Shown here: in pieces, positions 53,287 to 61,371 of the stretch
Layout: the number at the start of each line of letters is the position of its first letter
Numbering within the stretch: position 1 is the stretch's first letter
Source of the DNA: CAYTEO01 sp964436825
Lineage (GTDB): Bacteria > Krumholzibacteriota > Krumholzibacteriia > LZORAL124-64-63
Direction of reading: 5' to 3'
DNA: 64,000 nt
NCBI GenBank assembly: GCA_964436825.1
Contig: CAYTEO010000005.1
Location: 20,616-84,615 of the forward strand
Translations under genes and position numbers: made by a program
The notes under the pieces: model-generated
Told to the model about the DNA's origin: nothing
The model's database searches: none
Seen by the model: the letters and a program-made list of their open reading frames with translations, nothing else

Positions 53287-54209
53287 CGAACCCGATCGCT
53301 TCCCTGGACGAGTTGCTGACCTCCCTGCGCGACCAGCCGTCGCGGCGCGTGGCCGTGGCCGCCGGGCACGACCCCCACACGATCGCCGCCGCCGCGCGCG
53401 CCTCCGACGAGGGGATCGCCCGGATGATCCTCGTCGGCGACGCCGCGCGGATCCACGCCCTGTGCGACGAGCACGGGATCGACGCGGCCCTGTTCGAGAT
53501 CGTCCCCGAGGACGACGTCGTCGCCGCCGGGCGCCGGGCCAGGGACATGGTCCGCGCCGGCGAGGCCGAGGTGCTGATGAAGGGCCTGATCGGCACGGCC
53601 GACTACATGCGCCTGATCCTGGAGAAGGAGCAAGGGCTGCTGCCGGCCGGCGCGATCCTCAGCCACGTCAGCGTCTTCGAGCTGCCCGCCTACCGGCAAC
53701 GCCACGGGAAGCTCCTGTTCGGCGGCGACGTGGCCATCATCCCCGCCCCGACCCTCGAGCAGAAGCGGGCCATCCTGCGCTACCTGGTCGACGCCGCCCA
53801 CAGCTTCGGGATCGCGCGGCCGCGCGCCGCCGTGCTTGCCGCCAGCGAGAAGGTCAGCGAGCGGATGCCGGCGACCGTCGAGGCCGCGACCCTGCGCGAC
53901 GAGGCACCGGACCTGTTCCCCGACGCCGTCGTCGACGGCCCCCTGGCGCTGGACGTGGCCCTCTCCCCCGAGGCCTGCGAGATCAAGGGGCTCGACTCCC
54001 CCGTCGGCGGCGCCGCCGACGTCCTCCTGTTCCCCAACATCGAGTCGGGCAACGTCTTCTACAAGGCGGCCACGCTGCTGGCCGGCGCCAGGTTGGCCGC
54101 AGCCGTCGTCGGCACGACCGCCCCCTGCATCCTGACCAGCCGCGCCGACGCCGAGGAGTCCAAGTTCCTCTCCATCGCCCTGGGCTGCCGGCTGGCGGGA
54201 GGTCGGTGA
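53283..54209 (+). CDS. ptb: Phosphate butyryltransferase (Ptb-like)
   Basis: Transfers an acyl group from CoA to phosphate, yielding the butyrate-kinase substrate. The 308 residues include VAVAAGHDPHTIAAA, VLMKGLIGTADYMRLIL, LLPAGAILSHVSVFELP, LLFGGDVAIIPAPTLEQK, VAALAASEKVS-like VLAASEKVSERMPAT, and VLLFPNIESGNVFYKAATLL near the end, the typical Ptb/Pta C-terminal motif. ATG 53283 overlaps the kinase TGA as ATGA. Together with the fusion upstream it completes an acyl-CoA to carboxylate route that could use the butyryl- or isobutyryl-CoA handled by IcmF. Confidence 0.88.
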   Translation: MTNPIASLDELLTSLRDQPSRRVAVAAGHDPHTIAAAARASDEGIARMILVGDAARIHALCDEHGIDAALFEIVPEDDVVAAGRRARDMVRAGEAEVLMKGLIGTADYMRLILEKEQGLLPAGAILSHVSVFELPAYRQRHGKLLFGGDVAIIPAPTLEQKRAILRYLVDAAHSFGIARPRAAVLAASEKVSERMPATVEAATLRDEAPDLFPDAVVDGPLALDVALSPEACEIKGLDSPVGGAADVLLFPNIESGNVFYKAATLLAGARLAAAVVGTTAPCILTSRADAEESKFLSIALGCRLAGGR

Positions 54210-54277
54210 CGCGACCCGCCCCCACGACGCCGCGACCGGTGGGAAGGGATAATCCCAACCCGTCGGTCATTTTTATC

Positions 54278-54306
54278 TTGCCCGTGTCACGGTCTGGTCA
54301 TAGTAT
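54278..54306 (+). promoter_or_regulatory. Sigma-70-type promoter of the HAO-like cytochrome operon
   Basis: -35 TTGCCC (54278-54283), 17-base spacer, -10 TAGTAT (54301-54306). An 11-bp palindrome GGGATAATCCC lies upstream at 54247-54257 and a direct repeat CAGTCTTG occurs twice just before the RBS, both candidates for regulator binding. Confidence 0.5.
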
Positions 54307-54358
54307 CGTTTGCACATTAACAAGACAGTCTTGGTCCAGTCTTGCCGGAGGAATCGAC

Positions 54359-55690
54359 ATGAAACGTGTCCTGGCTCTCGTCACTCTCGCTCTCCTCGTG
54401 GCCTGGGTCGTCCCCGGGCTCGCCGCCCAGGAGACCGTGGCGGGCAAGTGCATGACCTGCCACAAGGAGAAGTCGCCCGGCCTCTACCGGCAGTGGCACG
54501 GCTCCGCCCATGCCCTGCACAACGTCACCTGCATCGACTGTCACGGTGCGGCCCGGGGCGATGCCGACGCCTTCGAGCACGAGGGGGCCCTGATCGCCAC
54601 GCTGGTGACCCCCAAGGACTGCGGCAAGTGCCACGAGAAGGAGGCGCAGCAGGTCGGCAACTCCTACCACGCCACCGCCGGCGAGATCCTGGAGTCCAAG
54701 GACGCCTACCTGGCCCACGCCGCGGGCGGCGCGCCGGTGGCCATCATGGGCTGCGAGAGCTGCCACGGCTGCAAGGTGGAGATCGACCCCGCCTCCCCCA
54801 ACAAGCTGTCGCGGAAGAGCTGGCCCAACTCGGGCATCGGCCGGCTGAACCCCGACGGCTCCAAGGGGAGCTGCACCGCCTGCCACACCCGCCACGCCTT
54901 CTCCAAGGCACAGGCGCGACGGCCGGAGAGCTGCGGCAAGTGCCACCTGGGCCCCGACCATCCCCAGAAGGAGATCTACGAGGAGTCCAAGCACGGCAAC
55001 GCCTTCTTCACCCACGTCGACCAGATGAACCTGGAGTCCGACCGCTGGGTCGTGGGCGTGGACTACTTCGAGGCGCCCACCTGCGCCACCTGCCACATGT
55101 CGGCAACGCCGAACCAGGCTGTCACCCATGACGTCGGCCAGCGCATCAGCTGGACGCTGCGGCCGCCCGTCTCCAAGCACAAGGACGACTGGCAGACCAA
55201 GCGGAAGAACATGCAGGACGTCTGCATGAACTGCCACGGCAAGCAGTTCGTGGAGAACCACTACTACCAGTACGACGCCCTGGTGGGCCTCTACAACGAG
55301 AAGTTCGCCAAGCCGGCCACGGCCATCATCAAGAAGATCAAGGAGAAGAAGCTGCTGGAGCACCCCGCGGCCTTCGCCAACGAGATCGAGTGGCAGTACT
55401 GGGAGCTGTGGCACCACGAGGGTCGTCGCGCCCGCCACGGCGCCGCCATGATGGGCCCCGACTACACCTGGTGGCACGGCATGTACGACGTGGCCCACAA
55501 CTTCTACTTCGAGTTCCTGCCCTCGGCCCGGGCCTTCAACGACCCGGAGATCAACAAGATGATCGACGAGATCATGCAGGATCCCATGCACCAGTGGTTC
55601 GACCGGCCCACGGCCGCCATCAAGCAGGACATCCGCGACGGCAAGCTGCCGGCGATCTACGACAAGCTGTTCTCCGACGCGACGAAGTAG
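54359..55690 (+). CDS. Octahaem cytochrome of the hydroxylamine oxidoreductase family
   Basis: ATG 54359 (GGAGGAATCGAC upstream) gives a signal peptide (ALVTLALLVAWVVPGLAAQ) and a 443-residue periplasmic protein with eight CxxCH motifs: CMTCH, CIDCH, CGKCH, CESCH, CTACH, CGKCH, CATCH and CMNCH. The late segment WELWHHEGRRARHGAAMMGP, then DYTWWHGMYDV, is the HAO-family signature. I see no obvious YxxY-type region supplying the cross-linking Tyr of the oxidising enzyme. The adjacent NapC-like gene matches the reductive (epsilon-HAO) arrangement, in which quinol electrons reduce nitrite or hydroxylamine. Direction of catalysis is therefore inferred from context. Confidence 0.9.
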   Translation: MKRVLALVTLALLVAWVVPGLAAQETVAGKCMTCHKEKSPGLYRQWHGSAHALHNVTCIDCHGAARGDADAFEHEGALIATLVTPKDCGKCHEKEAQQVGNSYHATAGEILESKDAYLAHAAGGAPVAIMGCESCHGCKVEIDPASPNKLSRKSWPNSGIGRLNPDGSKGSCTACHTRHAFSKAQARRPESCGKCHLGPDHPQKEIYEESKHGNAFFTHVDQMNLESDRWVVGVDYFEAPTCATCHMSATPNQAVTHDVGQRISWTLRPPVSKHKDDWQTKRKNMQDVCMNCHGKQFVENHYYQYDALVGLYNEKFAKPATAIIKKIKEKKLLEHPAAFANEIEWQYWELWHHEGRRARHGAAMMGPDYTWWHGMYDVAHNFYFEFLPSARAFNDPEINKMIDEIMQDPMHQWFDRPTAAIKQDIRDGKLPAIYDKLFSDATK

Positions 55691-55699
55691 GAGCACGTC

Positions 55700-57196
55700 A
55701 TGGTGCAACGATTCACGAACTTCGTCCGCGGTCTGGCGACCAACTGGATCGGCTCGCTGGGCGTGGCCCTGACGACGACGGCCTTCGTCCTGTTCATCAT
55801 CGTCGAGATGCTGCGCCTGCTGGGCATCGTGACCAGCTCCTACGTCGGGCTGATCACCTACATGGCCCTGCCGCTCCTGTTCGTGATCGGGCTGCTGCTG
55901 ATCCCGCTGGCCTGGGCCCGCTACCGCAAGGAGACGGGCAAGACCACGCGCCAGCTCCTGGAAGAGCGGTTCTCCCCGGAGGACATCCGGGGGGAACCGC
56001 TCGGTGCCCCCCTGCTGCGGACCTTCGTCGTCCTGACGATCGTCAACATCCTGTTCCTGGGCGGCGGTACGGCCCGCATGCTCCACTTCATGGAGGAGCC
56101 CGTGTTCTGCGGCACCGCCTGCCACGGGATCATGGAACCGGAGTGGACCACCTACCAGGATTCGCCCCACGCACGCGTGCGCTGCGTCGACTGCCACGTG
56201 GGCGAGGGAGCCCAGGCGCTGATCGACTCGAAGATCAACGGGCTGAAGCAGATCATCTCGGCCACGTTCAAGACCTATCCCACCCCGATTCCCACCCCGG
56301 TCCACCAGCTCCGCCCCGCCCGCGAGACCTGCGAGCGGTGCCACTGGCCGGACAAGTTCTACGGGGACCGGCTCGTCGAGATCACCCACTACGCCATGGA
56401 CGAGCAGAACACGCCCCGCTACACGACCCTGAGCCTGAAGGTCGGCTCGGGCAAGGGTGAGCGGCGCGGCGAGATCCACTGGCACGTGGCGGCCGAGAAC
56501 GAGGTGCGCTACGCCTCCGTCGCCGACGAGCGGGAGGAGATCATCTGGGTGGAGGTGCGCCGACCCGACGGAACCTATCACCGCTACCGGAACAGGAACC
56601 TGGACGTGACCGACCTGGTGGCCGCCCGCTCGGTGAGGGTCATGGACTGCGTCGACTGCCACAACCGGGCCACCCACATCTTCGAGGATCCGGAGTGGGC
56701 CGTCGACCTCCGCATCACCGAGGGCCTGATCGACCGCTCGATCCCGTTCATCAAGCAGCAGGCCCTGGCCGCCATCACCGGCGACTACCCCGACCTCGAG
56801 AGCGCCATGCGCGGGATCGAGAACCAGCTCAACGGCTGGTACCAGCGGTACGACCGGAAGGTGTGGGTCGAGAAGGGCGAGGCCATCGACCGGGCGGTCA
56901 AGGTCCTCCAGGAAGTCTACCGCCGCAACATCCACCCCCGGATGAACGTGGGCTGGAACGTCCACCCCGATCACCTGGGGCACCGCGGCGGCGGCGGCTG
57001 CTTCCGCTGCCACAACAAGGACATGGTCGACGAGGAAGGTGCGGCCGTCCCCTACGACTGCACCCTCTGCCACTCGATCCTGGCCCAGGACAGCGAGCAT
57101 CCCTTCCAGTACCTGCTGCCGGCACCGGAGAAGGGCGATCCCGACGCCCGCCTGCACGAGTACCTGGGAGGCGAGTTCCTCCACTCGCTGGACTGA
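55700..57196 (+). CDS. NapC/NirT-like hexahaem quinol dehydrogenase
   Basis: Membrane partner that would pass quinol electrons to the octahaem protein. The 498 residues have three N-terminal membrane helices (about 17-40, 48-72 and 107-130) instead of the usual one. A NapC-like haem region follows, with MEEPVFCGTACHGIMEPEW and SPHARVRCVDCH. The first motif is CX3CH rather than CX2CH. CERCH, a second CVDCH, CFRCH and CTLCH bring the haem count to six, on an extended C-terminal domain with long helical segments between sites 4 and 5. It begins nine bases after the HAO-like gene and is followed by a strong palindromic terminator. Confidence 0.88.
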   Translation: MVQRFTNFVRGLATNWIGSLGVALTTTAFVLFIIVEMLRLLGIVTSSYVGLITYMALPLLFVIGLLLIPLAWARYRKETGKTTRQLLEERFSPEDIRGEPLGAPLLRTFVVLTIVNILFLGGGTARMLHFMEEPVFCGTACHGIMEPEWTTYQDSPHARVRCVDCHVGEGAQALIDSKINGLKQIISATFKTYPTPIPTPVHQLRPARETCERCHWPDKFYGDRLVEITHYAMDEQNTPRYTTLSLKVGSGKGERRGEIHWHVAAENEVRYASVADEREEIIWVEVRRPDGTYHRYRNRNLDVTDLVAARSVRVMDCVDCHNRATHIFEDPEWAVDLRITEGLIDRSIPFIKQQALAAITGDYPDLESAMRGIENQLNGWYQRYDRKVWVEKGEAIDRAVKVLQEVYRRNIHPRMNVGWNVHPDHLGHRGGGGCFRCHNKDMVDEEGAAVPYDCTLCHSILAQDSEHPFQYLLPAPEKGDPDARLHEYLGGEFLHSLD

Positions 57197-57216
57197 GATG
57201 ACACCGACCGGCGCGC

Positions 57217-57244
57217 GGGGGCCGCATCGTACGATGCGGCCCCC
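57217..57244 (+). terminator. Terminator of the HAO-like/NapC-like operon
   Basis: A perfect 28-bp palindrome (14+14, arm GGGGGCCGCATCGT) able to form a 12-bp stem with a four-base loop, followed by TTCTCGTGTCTTC. It lies 20 bases after the stop at 57196. Confidence 0.82.
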
Positions 57245-57361
57245 TTCTCGTGTCTTCAATCCTCAAGCGGCAAGGCCAGCGACCGATGATCCAGGCGAAT
57301 CCCGGGGCGCGGCATGCCCCCCGAGACGATCAACGCCCGTAAGACACCGGAGTCCTCGCCC

Positions 57362-58351
57362 ATGGAACCCATCAACTTCATCGAGCTGGAGCAGCGGATC
57401 GCCCGCCACAACTTCGGTCACATCTTCAAGGCCGCCCCGCTGCCGGCCCTGCCGGCGGCCGTCGCCCGGATCCTGGACGAGATCAACAGCGACGAGCCGG
57501 ACGTGGGGCGCCTGGAGCAGTTCATCGTGGCCGAGCCGTCCATCTCCGTCCGCCTGCTGACCACGGTCAACTCCTCCCTCTACGCCCTGCGGGCCGAGGT
57601 GACGACCGTCCGGCACGCCATCACCCTGCTGGGCTTCAAGCGGATCAGCGCCATCATCCTCTCCTACGCCATGCTGGACGCCCTGCCCCAACCGGAGACG
57701 GAGCTGTTCAAGCAGGAGGAGTTCTGGACGGACAACCTGCTGCGGGCCCTGCTGGCCAAGGGGATCGCCCGCCGCACCCGTCCCGGCGAGGAGGAGGAGG
57801 CGTTCACCGCCGCCCTGATCTCCGACGTGGCCATGCCGATCCTGCTGCAGAACCTGCACGAACAGTACGCACCCATCGTCGCCCGCTGGCGCAAGGAGCC
57901 GGTCCGGCTGGCACGGCTCGAGCGGGAAGCCTACCAGTGGGACCACGCGCTGCTGGGCGCCTGGATCCTGAAGGAGTGGCACTTCCCGGACCGGCTGGTG
58001 GCCCTGGTCGGCGCCCACAACAGCACGGCGGAACAGATCGCCGAGCTGGGGATCCGCAACAGCGTCGCAGCCTGCGTGGCGACGGCCTGCACCCTGCCGT
58101 CGTGCATGCGTCGGGACCAGGCCCGCTGCCGGGAGGTCATCGAGCGCTCGCGCCACGAGCTGCAGATGCCGCTGGTGGACTGGCCCGGGATCTGGGCCGA
58201 GGTCTCCGACGCCTTCGGCGCCATCTACGCCCAGTTCAACCTCTCGGGCGACCACGCCCGCCGAACGCTGACGGTCCTCGGCGAGGTCATCCAGGAGTAC
58301 GGGCTGGAGCTCTGCGTCCAGCCGCAGGAGTGCCTGCCGGCCCCGGCCTGA
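57362..58351 (+). CDS. HDOD-domain signalling protein
   Basis: A 329-residue protein (from ATG 57362; an upstream ATG at 57314 is possible) with the HDOD fold. LPALPAAVARILDEINSDEP, IVAEPSISVRLLTTVNSSLY and TVRHAITLLGFKRISAIILS match the family core. DVAMPILLQNLHEQYAPI and WDHALLGAWILKEWHFPDRL correspond to the degenerate HD part; the metal-binding HD residues are absent, as usual in HDOD proteins. Such proteins act in nucleotide and stress signalling, often with c-di-GMP enzymes, none of which are adjacent. It is followed 36 bases later by the glycerophosphodiesterase gene on the same strand. Confidence 0.88.
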   Translation: MEPINFIELEQRIARHNFGHIFKAAPLPALPAAVARILDEINSDEPDVGRLEQFIVAEPSISVRLLTTVNSSLYALRAEVTTVRHAITLLGFKRISAIILSYAMLDALPQPETELFKQEEFWTDNLLRALLAKGIARRTRPGEEEEAFTAALISDVAMPILLQNLHEQYAPIVARWRKEPVRLARLEREAYQWDHALLGAWILKEWHFPDRLVALVGAHNSTAEQIAELGIRNSVAACVATACTLPSCMRRDQARCREVIERSRHELQMPLVDWPGIWAEVSDAFGAIYAQFNLSGDHARRTLTVLGEVIQEYGLELCVQPQECLPAPA

Positions 58352-58387
58352 GAAGGCGCGGGACCGTGGGGGATCCGAGGTGAGGAC

Positions 58388-59086
58388 GTGACCTGGATCA
58401 TCGGCCACCGGGGCTCGCCCCTGACCCACTCCGCGAACAGCCTGGCCGCCTTCGAGGCCGCCCTCGCCGAGGGGGCCGACGGCGTCGAGCTGGACGTCCA
58501 CGAGACGGCCGACGGCCGGTTCCTCGTCCATCACGATCCCCACACGGCCGCCGGTCCCATCCGCGAACGCAGCCGGGCGGATACCGCCGCCGCCCTGCGC
58601 CGGCGCGCCCTGCCGGACGTGCCGGTCCTGGAGGAGGTCCTGGAAGCCGTCGCCGGCGCGCGCGAGGGCGCGGTCGTCTTCGTCGAGGTCAAGGCGATGT
58701 CCCGCTGGGAGCGGTTGCGCCATGCCCTGGCGCCGTGGCGGTCCCGCCTGCGGCTGGAGATCCAGTCCTTCGACCCGCTGCTGCTGCGGGAGATGGCAGC
58801 CGCGGCCGATGGCCACCGGCTGGGGCTGGTCGCCACCGCGCCGCCCGGCGACGACCCCGCCGCCTGGCTGCTGGCCCGCGGGCTGCAGTCGCTCTCCCTG
58901 GACCATCGCGCGGCGTGGCGGGGACTGCCCGACGCGCTGCACGCCGCCGGCCTGGCCCTGCACCTCTGGACGGTCGACGCTCCGTCGGCCATCGCCGCCA
59001 GCTGGTCCCTGGCGCCGGACAGCATCATCACCGACGTGCCGGCGCGCTGCCGGGCCTACGCCTCCGGACCGAACCCGTCGCGGTAG
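58388..59086 (+). CDS. Glycerophosphodiester phosphodiesterase
   Basis: Hydrolyses glycerophosphodiesters to glycerol 3-phosphate and alcohol. GTG 58388 starts a 232-residue TIM-barrel protein: WIIGHRGSPLTHSANSLAAF carries the catalytic His-Arg, ADGVELDVHETADG the metal-binding Glu and Asp, and FLVHHDPHT the second His. The usual PENT after HRG is HSANS here, a modest departure. LWTVDAPSAI and IITDVPARC finish the barrel. No signal peptide, so it is cytosolic. Its last 31 bases overlap the end of the convergent acetyltransferase gene. Confidence 0.9.
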   Translation: MTWIIGHRGSPLTHSANSLAAFEAALAEGADGVELDVHETADGRFLVHHDPHTAAGPIRERSRADTAAALRRRALPDVPVLEEVLEAVAGAREGAVVFVEVKAMSRWERLRHALAPWRSRLRLEIQSFDPLLLREMAAAADGHRLGLVATAPPGDDPAAWLLARGLQSLSLDHRAAWRGLPDALHAAGLALHLWTVDAPSAIAASWSLAPDSIITDVPARCRAYASGPNPSR

Positions 59087-59526
59087 CGCAGGATCCGGGC
59101 CGGGCTGCCGACGACGATGGCGCCCGGGGGAACGTCCTTGGTCACGACGGCGCCTGCGCCCACGACGGCCTGGCGTCCGATCCGGACCGGCAGCAGCGTG
59201 GCGTTCGACCCGATGCTGGCGCCGTCCTCGATGACCGTCGCCTTCCACTTGCTGCGGTCGGCCTGGGGCGGCATCGTGTCGTTGATGAACATGACCCCGT
59301 GCCCGACGAAGACGTCGCTGCCGATCGTCACCAGCTCGCAGATGAAGGTGTGGCTCTGGATGCGGGTGCGGTCGCCGATCTTCACGCCGGCCTGGATCTC
59401 GACGAACGAGCCGATCATGCAGTCCCGGCCGATCTCGCACTCGTAGAGGTTGACGAAGTTCCAGACCTTCGTTCCCTCCCCGATCCGGCAGTCCCGGATG
59501 AGCTGGATGGCGCTGGGCTCGGTCAT
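59056..59526 (-). CDS. Hexapeptide-repeat acetyltransferase (WbpD/WlbB-like)
   Basis: A 156-residue left-handed beta-helix acyltransferase from ATG 59526. Hexapeptide repeats begin at IGEGTKVWNFVNLYECEIG and continue through IGSFVEIQAGVKIGDRTRIQ. The segment GSDVFVGHGVMFINDTMP and the C-terminal VGAGAVVTKDVPPGAIVVGS are typical of sugar-nucleotide N-acetyltransferases that modify O-antigen sugars (WbpD, PglD-like, WlbB). It is divergent from the heptose-epimerase gene, which also serves LPS, supporting a surface-polysaccharide role. Its 3' end overlaps the convergent diesterase gene. Confidence 0.88.
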   Translation of the reverse strand: MTEPSAIQLIRDCRIGEGTKVWNFVNLYECEIGRDCMIGSFVEIQAGVKIGDRTRIQSHTFICELVTIGSDVFVGHGVMFINDTMPPQADRSKWKATVIEDGASIGSNATLLPVRIGRQAVVGAGAVVTKDVPPGAIVVGSPARILRYRDGFGPEA

Positions 59527-59641
59527 GGGCGAATCCTCCGTGTGGTGACGTGACATGTTCCGGGCTGTCTCGGCCCGGGAGGATAGCCCATCCCGGTCCC
59601 GGCGTCTGCTCCCATGTGGGGCCGCGCGACCTGCCCCGCCG

Positions 59642-59670
59642 TTGACGGGCCGGCGACGCGGGGATAGATT
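59642..59670 (+). promoter_or_regulatory. Sigma-70-type promoter of hldD
   Basis: -35 TTGACG (59642-59647; five of six), 17-base spacer, -10 TAGATT (59665-59670; four of six), 37 bases before ATG 59708. Confidence 0.7.
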
Positions 59671-59707
59671 CGGCGGCGAACCCCTTCCCCAGCCCAGGGA
59701 GCATGCG

Positions 59708-60700
59708 ATGTCAGGCAGGATCATCGTCACCGGCGGCGCCGGCTTCATCGGCTCGAACATCGTGCGGGCACTCAACGCGCGGGGGCAGGACGACATCGTC
59801 GTCGTCGACACCCTGGGCGAGGGTGTCAAGTGGCGCAACCTGCTCGGCCTGGCGGTCGAGGACGTGGTCGACAAGCACGAGTTCCGCGATGCCGTCCTGT
59901 GCGACGCGCTCGACCCCCACGTGACGGCGGTCATCCACATGGGGGCCTGCAGCTCGACGACCGAGACCGACGCCGACTACCTGCTGGACAACAACTACCG
60001 CTACACCCGCGACCTGTGCGAGTGGTGCCTGCGCCACGAGGTGCGGTTCATCTACGCCTCCAGCGCCGCCACCTACGGGGACGGCTCCCGCGGTTACGTG
60101 GACGACGACGCGGTGACGCCGACCCTGCGCCCCCTGAACATGTACGGCTTCTCCAAGCAGCTGTTCGACCTCTGGGCGCTGCGGCGCGGCCTGCTGGAGC
60201 GGATCGTCGGCCTGAAGTTCTTCAACGTGTACGGCCCCGGCGAGGACCACAAGGGGGAGATGCGCTCGGTCGTCCACAAGGCCTACGGTCAGGTCCTGGA
60301 CGACGGCAAGGTGCGGCTGTTCCGTTCCTACCGTCCCGAGTACCCCGACGGCGGGCAGGTGCGCGACTTCGTCTTCGTCGACGACGCGGTGGCGGTCACC
60401 CTCTTCTTCCTGGACCACCCGACCATCGGCGGGCTGTACAACTGCGGTACCGGCCGGGCCCGCAGCTGGCTCGACCTGGCCCGGGCCGTCTTCGCCGCCA
60501 TGGGACGCGAACCGGAGATCGAGTTCATCGACATGCCGGAGGAGCTGCGGGACCGCTACCAGTACCACACCGAGGCCGACCTGGCAAAGCTCCGCGCCGC
60601 GGGCTACACGGCTCCGTTCACGGAGCTGGAGGAGGGCGTCCGGGCCTACGTCGAGCGGCACCTGGCACACCCCGAGGGACCGTTCGGAGGCCTGCGGTGA
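59708..60700 (+). CDS. hldD: ADP-L-glycero-D-manno-heptose 6-epimerase
   Basis: Last step in making the LPS heptose precursor. The 330-residue short-chain dehydrogenase-type protein has the NADP-binding IIVTGGAGFIGSNIVRALN, VIHMGACSSTTETDADYLLD (a Ser-Thr active-site region typical of HldD), and the catalytic YGFSK as NMYGFSKQLFDLW. KFFNVYGPGEDHKGEMRSVV is specific to HldD. The presence of this enzyme argues for a heptose-containing outer-membrane LPS. It overlaps the DUF3228 gene by GTGA. Confidence 0.95.
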   Translation: MSGRIIVTGGAGFIGSNIVRALNARGQDDIVVVDTLGEGVKWRNLLGLAVEDVVDKHEFRDAVLCDALDPHVTAVIHMGACSSTTETDADYLLDNNYRYTRDLCEWCLRHEVRFIYASSAATYGDGSRGYVDDDAVTPTLRPLNMYGFSKQLFDLWALRRGLLERIVGLKFFNVYGPGEDHKGEMRSVVHKAYGQVLDDGKVRLFRSYRPEYPDGGQVRDFVFVDDAVAVTLFFLDHPTIGGLYNCGTGRARSWLDLARAVFAAMGREPEIEFIDMPEELRDRYQYHTEADLAKLRAAGYTAPFTELEEGVRAYVERHLAHPEGPFGGLR

Positions 60701-61269
60701 GCGCGGTACCGAGCATCGGCTGGAGCGACTTCGCCCTCGGGCGACACCGACCCGACGGCCCGCACAGCTGGTTCGACGGCACGCCCGAGGAGCTGATCGA
60801 CCTGGTCCGGCGGCACTGGCACGAGCGCCGCCCGGGGACCGGTCGCGACGACCTCTCCCAGGTGGTCATCGTCCCCGTGCCGCCGGACCGCTTCGTCGGC
60901 AGCACGGTCCTGGTCGACGAGACGACCCCCCTGCACGCCGTCTTCGAGCGCCGGCAGCCCCACGAGGAGGGGTTCATCTCCGTGCGGGCGGAGGGACCGC
61001 GCGAGCCGGTCCGCCACGCCGGCGTCGTCCTCTACAGCGCCGCGACCCTGCTGGAGAACGGCGGCCGGCGCAGCGGACCGTGGGAGTGGGAGATCGTCTG
61101 CCTGCTCGCCTCGCCGGTCCCGGACGAGCCGATGGACCCGGTGACGATGGCCCGCAACATGCTCCGCAAGCCGGGCGGCACCTACTGCGCCTACACGGCC
61201 GAGCAGTTCGCCGAGGCGATCTGGTACTGGAGCCGCCGGGCGCGGATCCATCCCGGCGACCGGGAGTAG
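60697..61269 (+). CDS. DUF3228 family protein
   Basis: A 190-residue protein. The GTG start 60697 overlaps the hldD TGA. The C-terminal TMARNMLRKPGGT, then YCAYTAEQFAEAIWYWS, and the central VVIVPVPPDRFVGSTVLVDE match the DUF3228 family, which is found in bacteria and plants and has no known function. No signal peptide, membrane segment or catalytic motif is evident. Coupling to hldD places it with LPS synthesis genes but does not show a role there. Confidence 0.78.
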   Translation: MSAVPSIGWSDFALGRHRPDGPHSWFDGTPEELIDLVRRHWHERRPGTGRDDLSQVVIVPVPPDRFVGSTVLVDETTPLHAVFERRQPHEEGFISVRAEGPREPVRHAGVVLYSAATLLENGGRRSGPWEWEIVCLLASPVPDEPMDPVTMARNMLRKPGGTYCAYTAEQFAEAIWYWSRRARIHPGDRE

Positions 61270-61322
61270 ACGACCGGGGCCAATGGCACCGGGAAGGACA
61301 CGGAACAGCGCGGAAAGACAGG

Positions 61323-61346
61323 GGGGGCGCTCAGGCGAGCGCCCCC
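61323..61346. terminator. Bidirectional hairpin between DUF3228 and a secreted protein gene
   Basis: A 10-bp perfect stem GGGGGCGCTC / GAGCGCCCCC with an AGGC loop between converging stops at 61269 and 61372; the minus side reads on into CTGTCTTTCC. Confidence 0.75.
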
Positions 61347-61371
61347 TTGCTGTCCGGGCGAGGAGGAGTGA

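Noticed and set aside
54315..54345. Sigma-54 promoter before the HAO-like gene (TGGTCCAGTCTTGC)
   Set aside because: GG and GC are separated by nine bases instead of ten, which abolishes recognition in known cases.
54317..57259. 980-codon minus-strand open frame opposite the cytochrome operon
   Set aside because: Antisense of genuine multihaem genes; no domain recognised and composition is that of a shadow frame.
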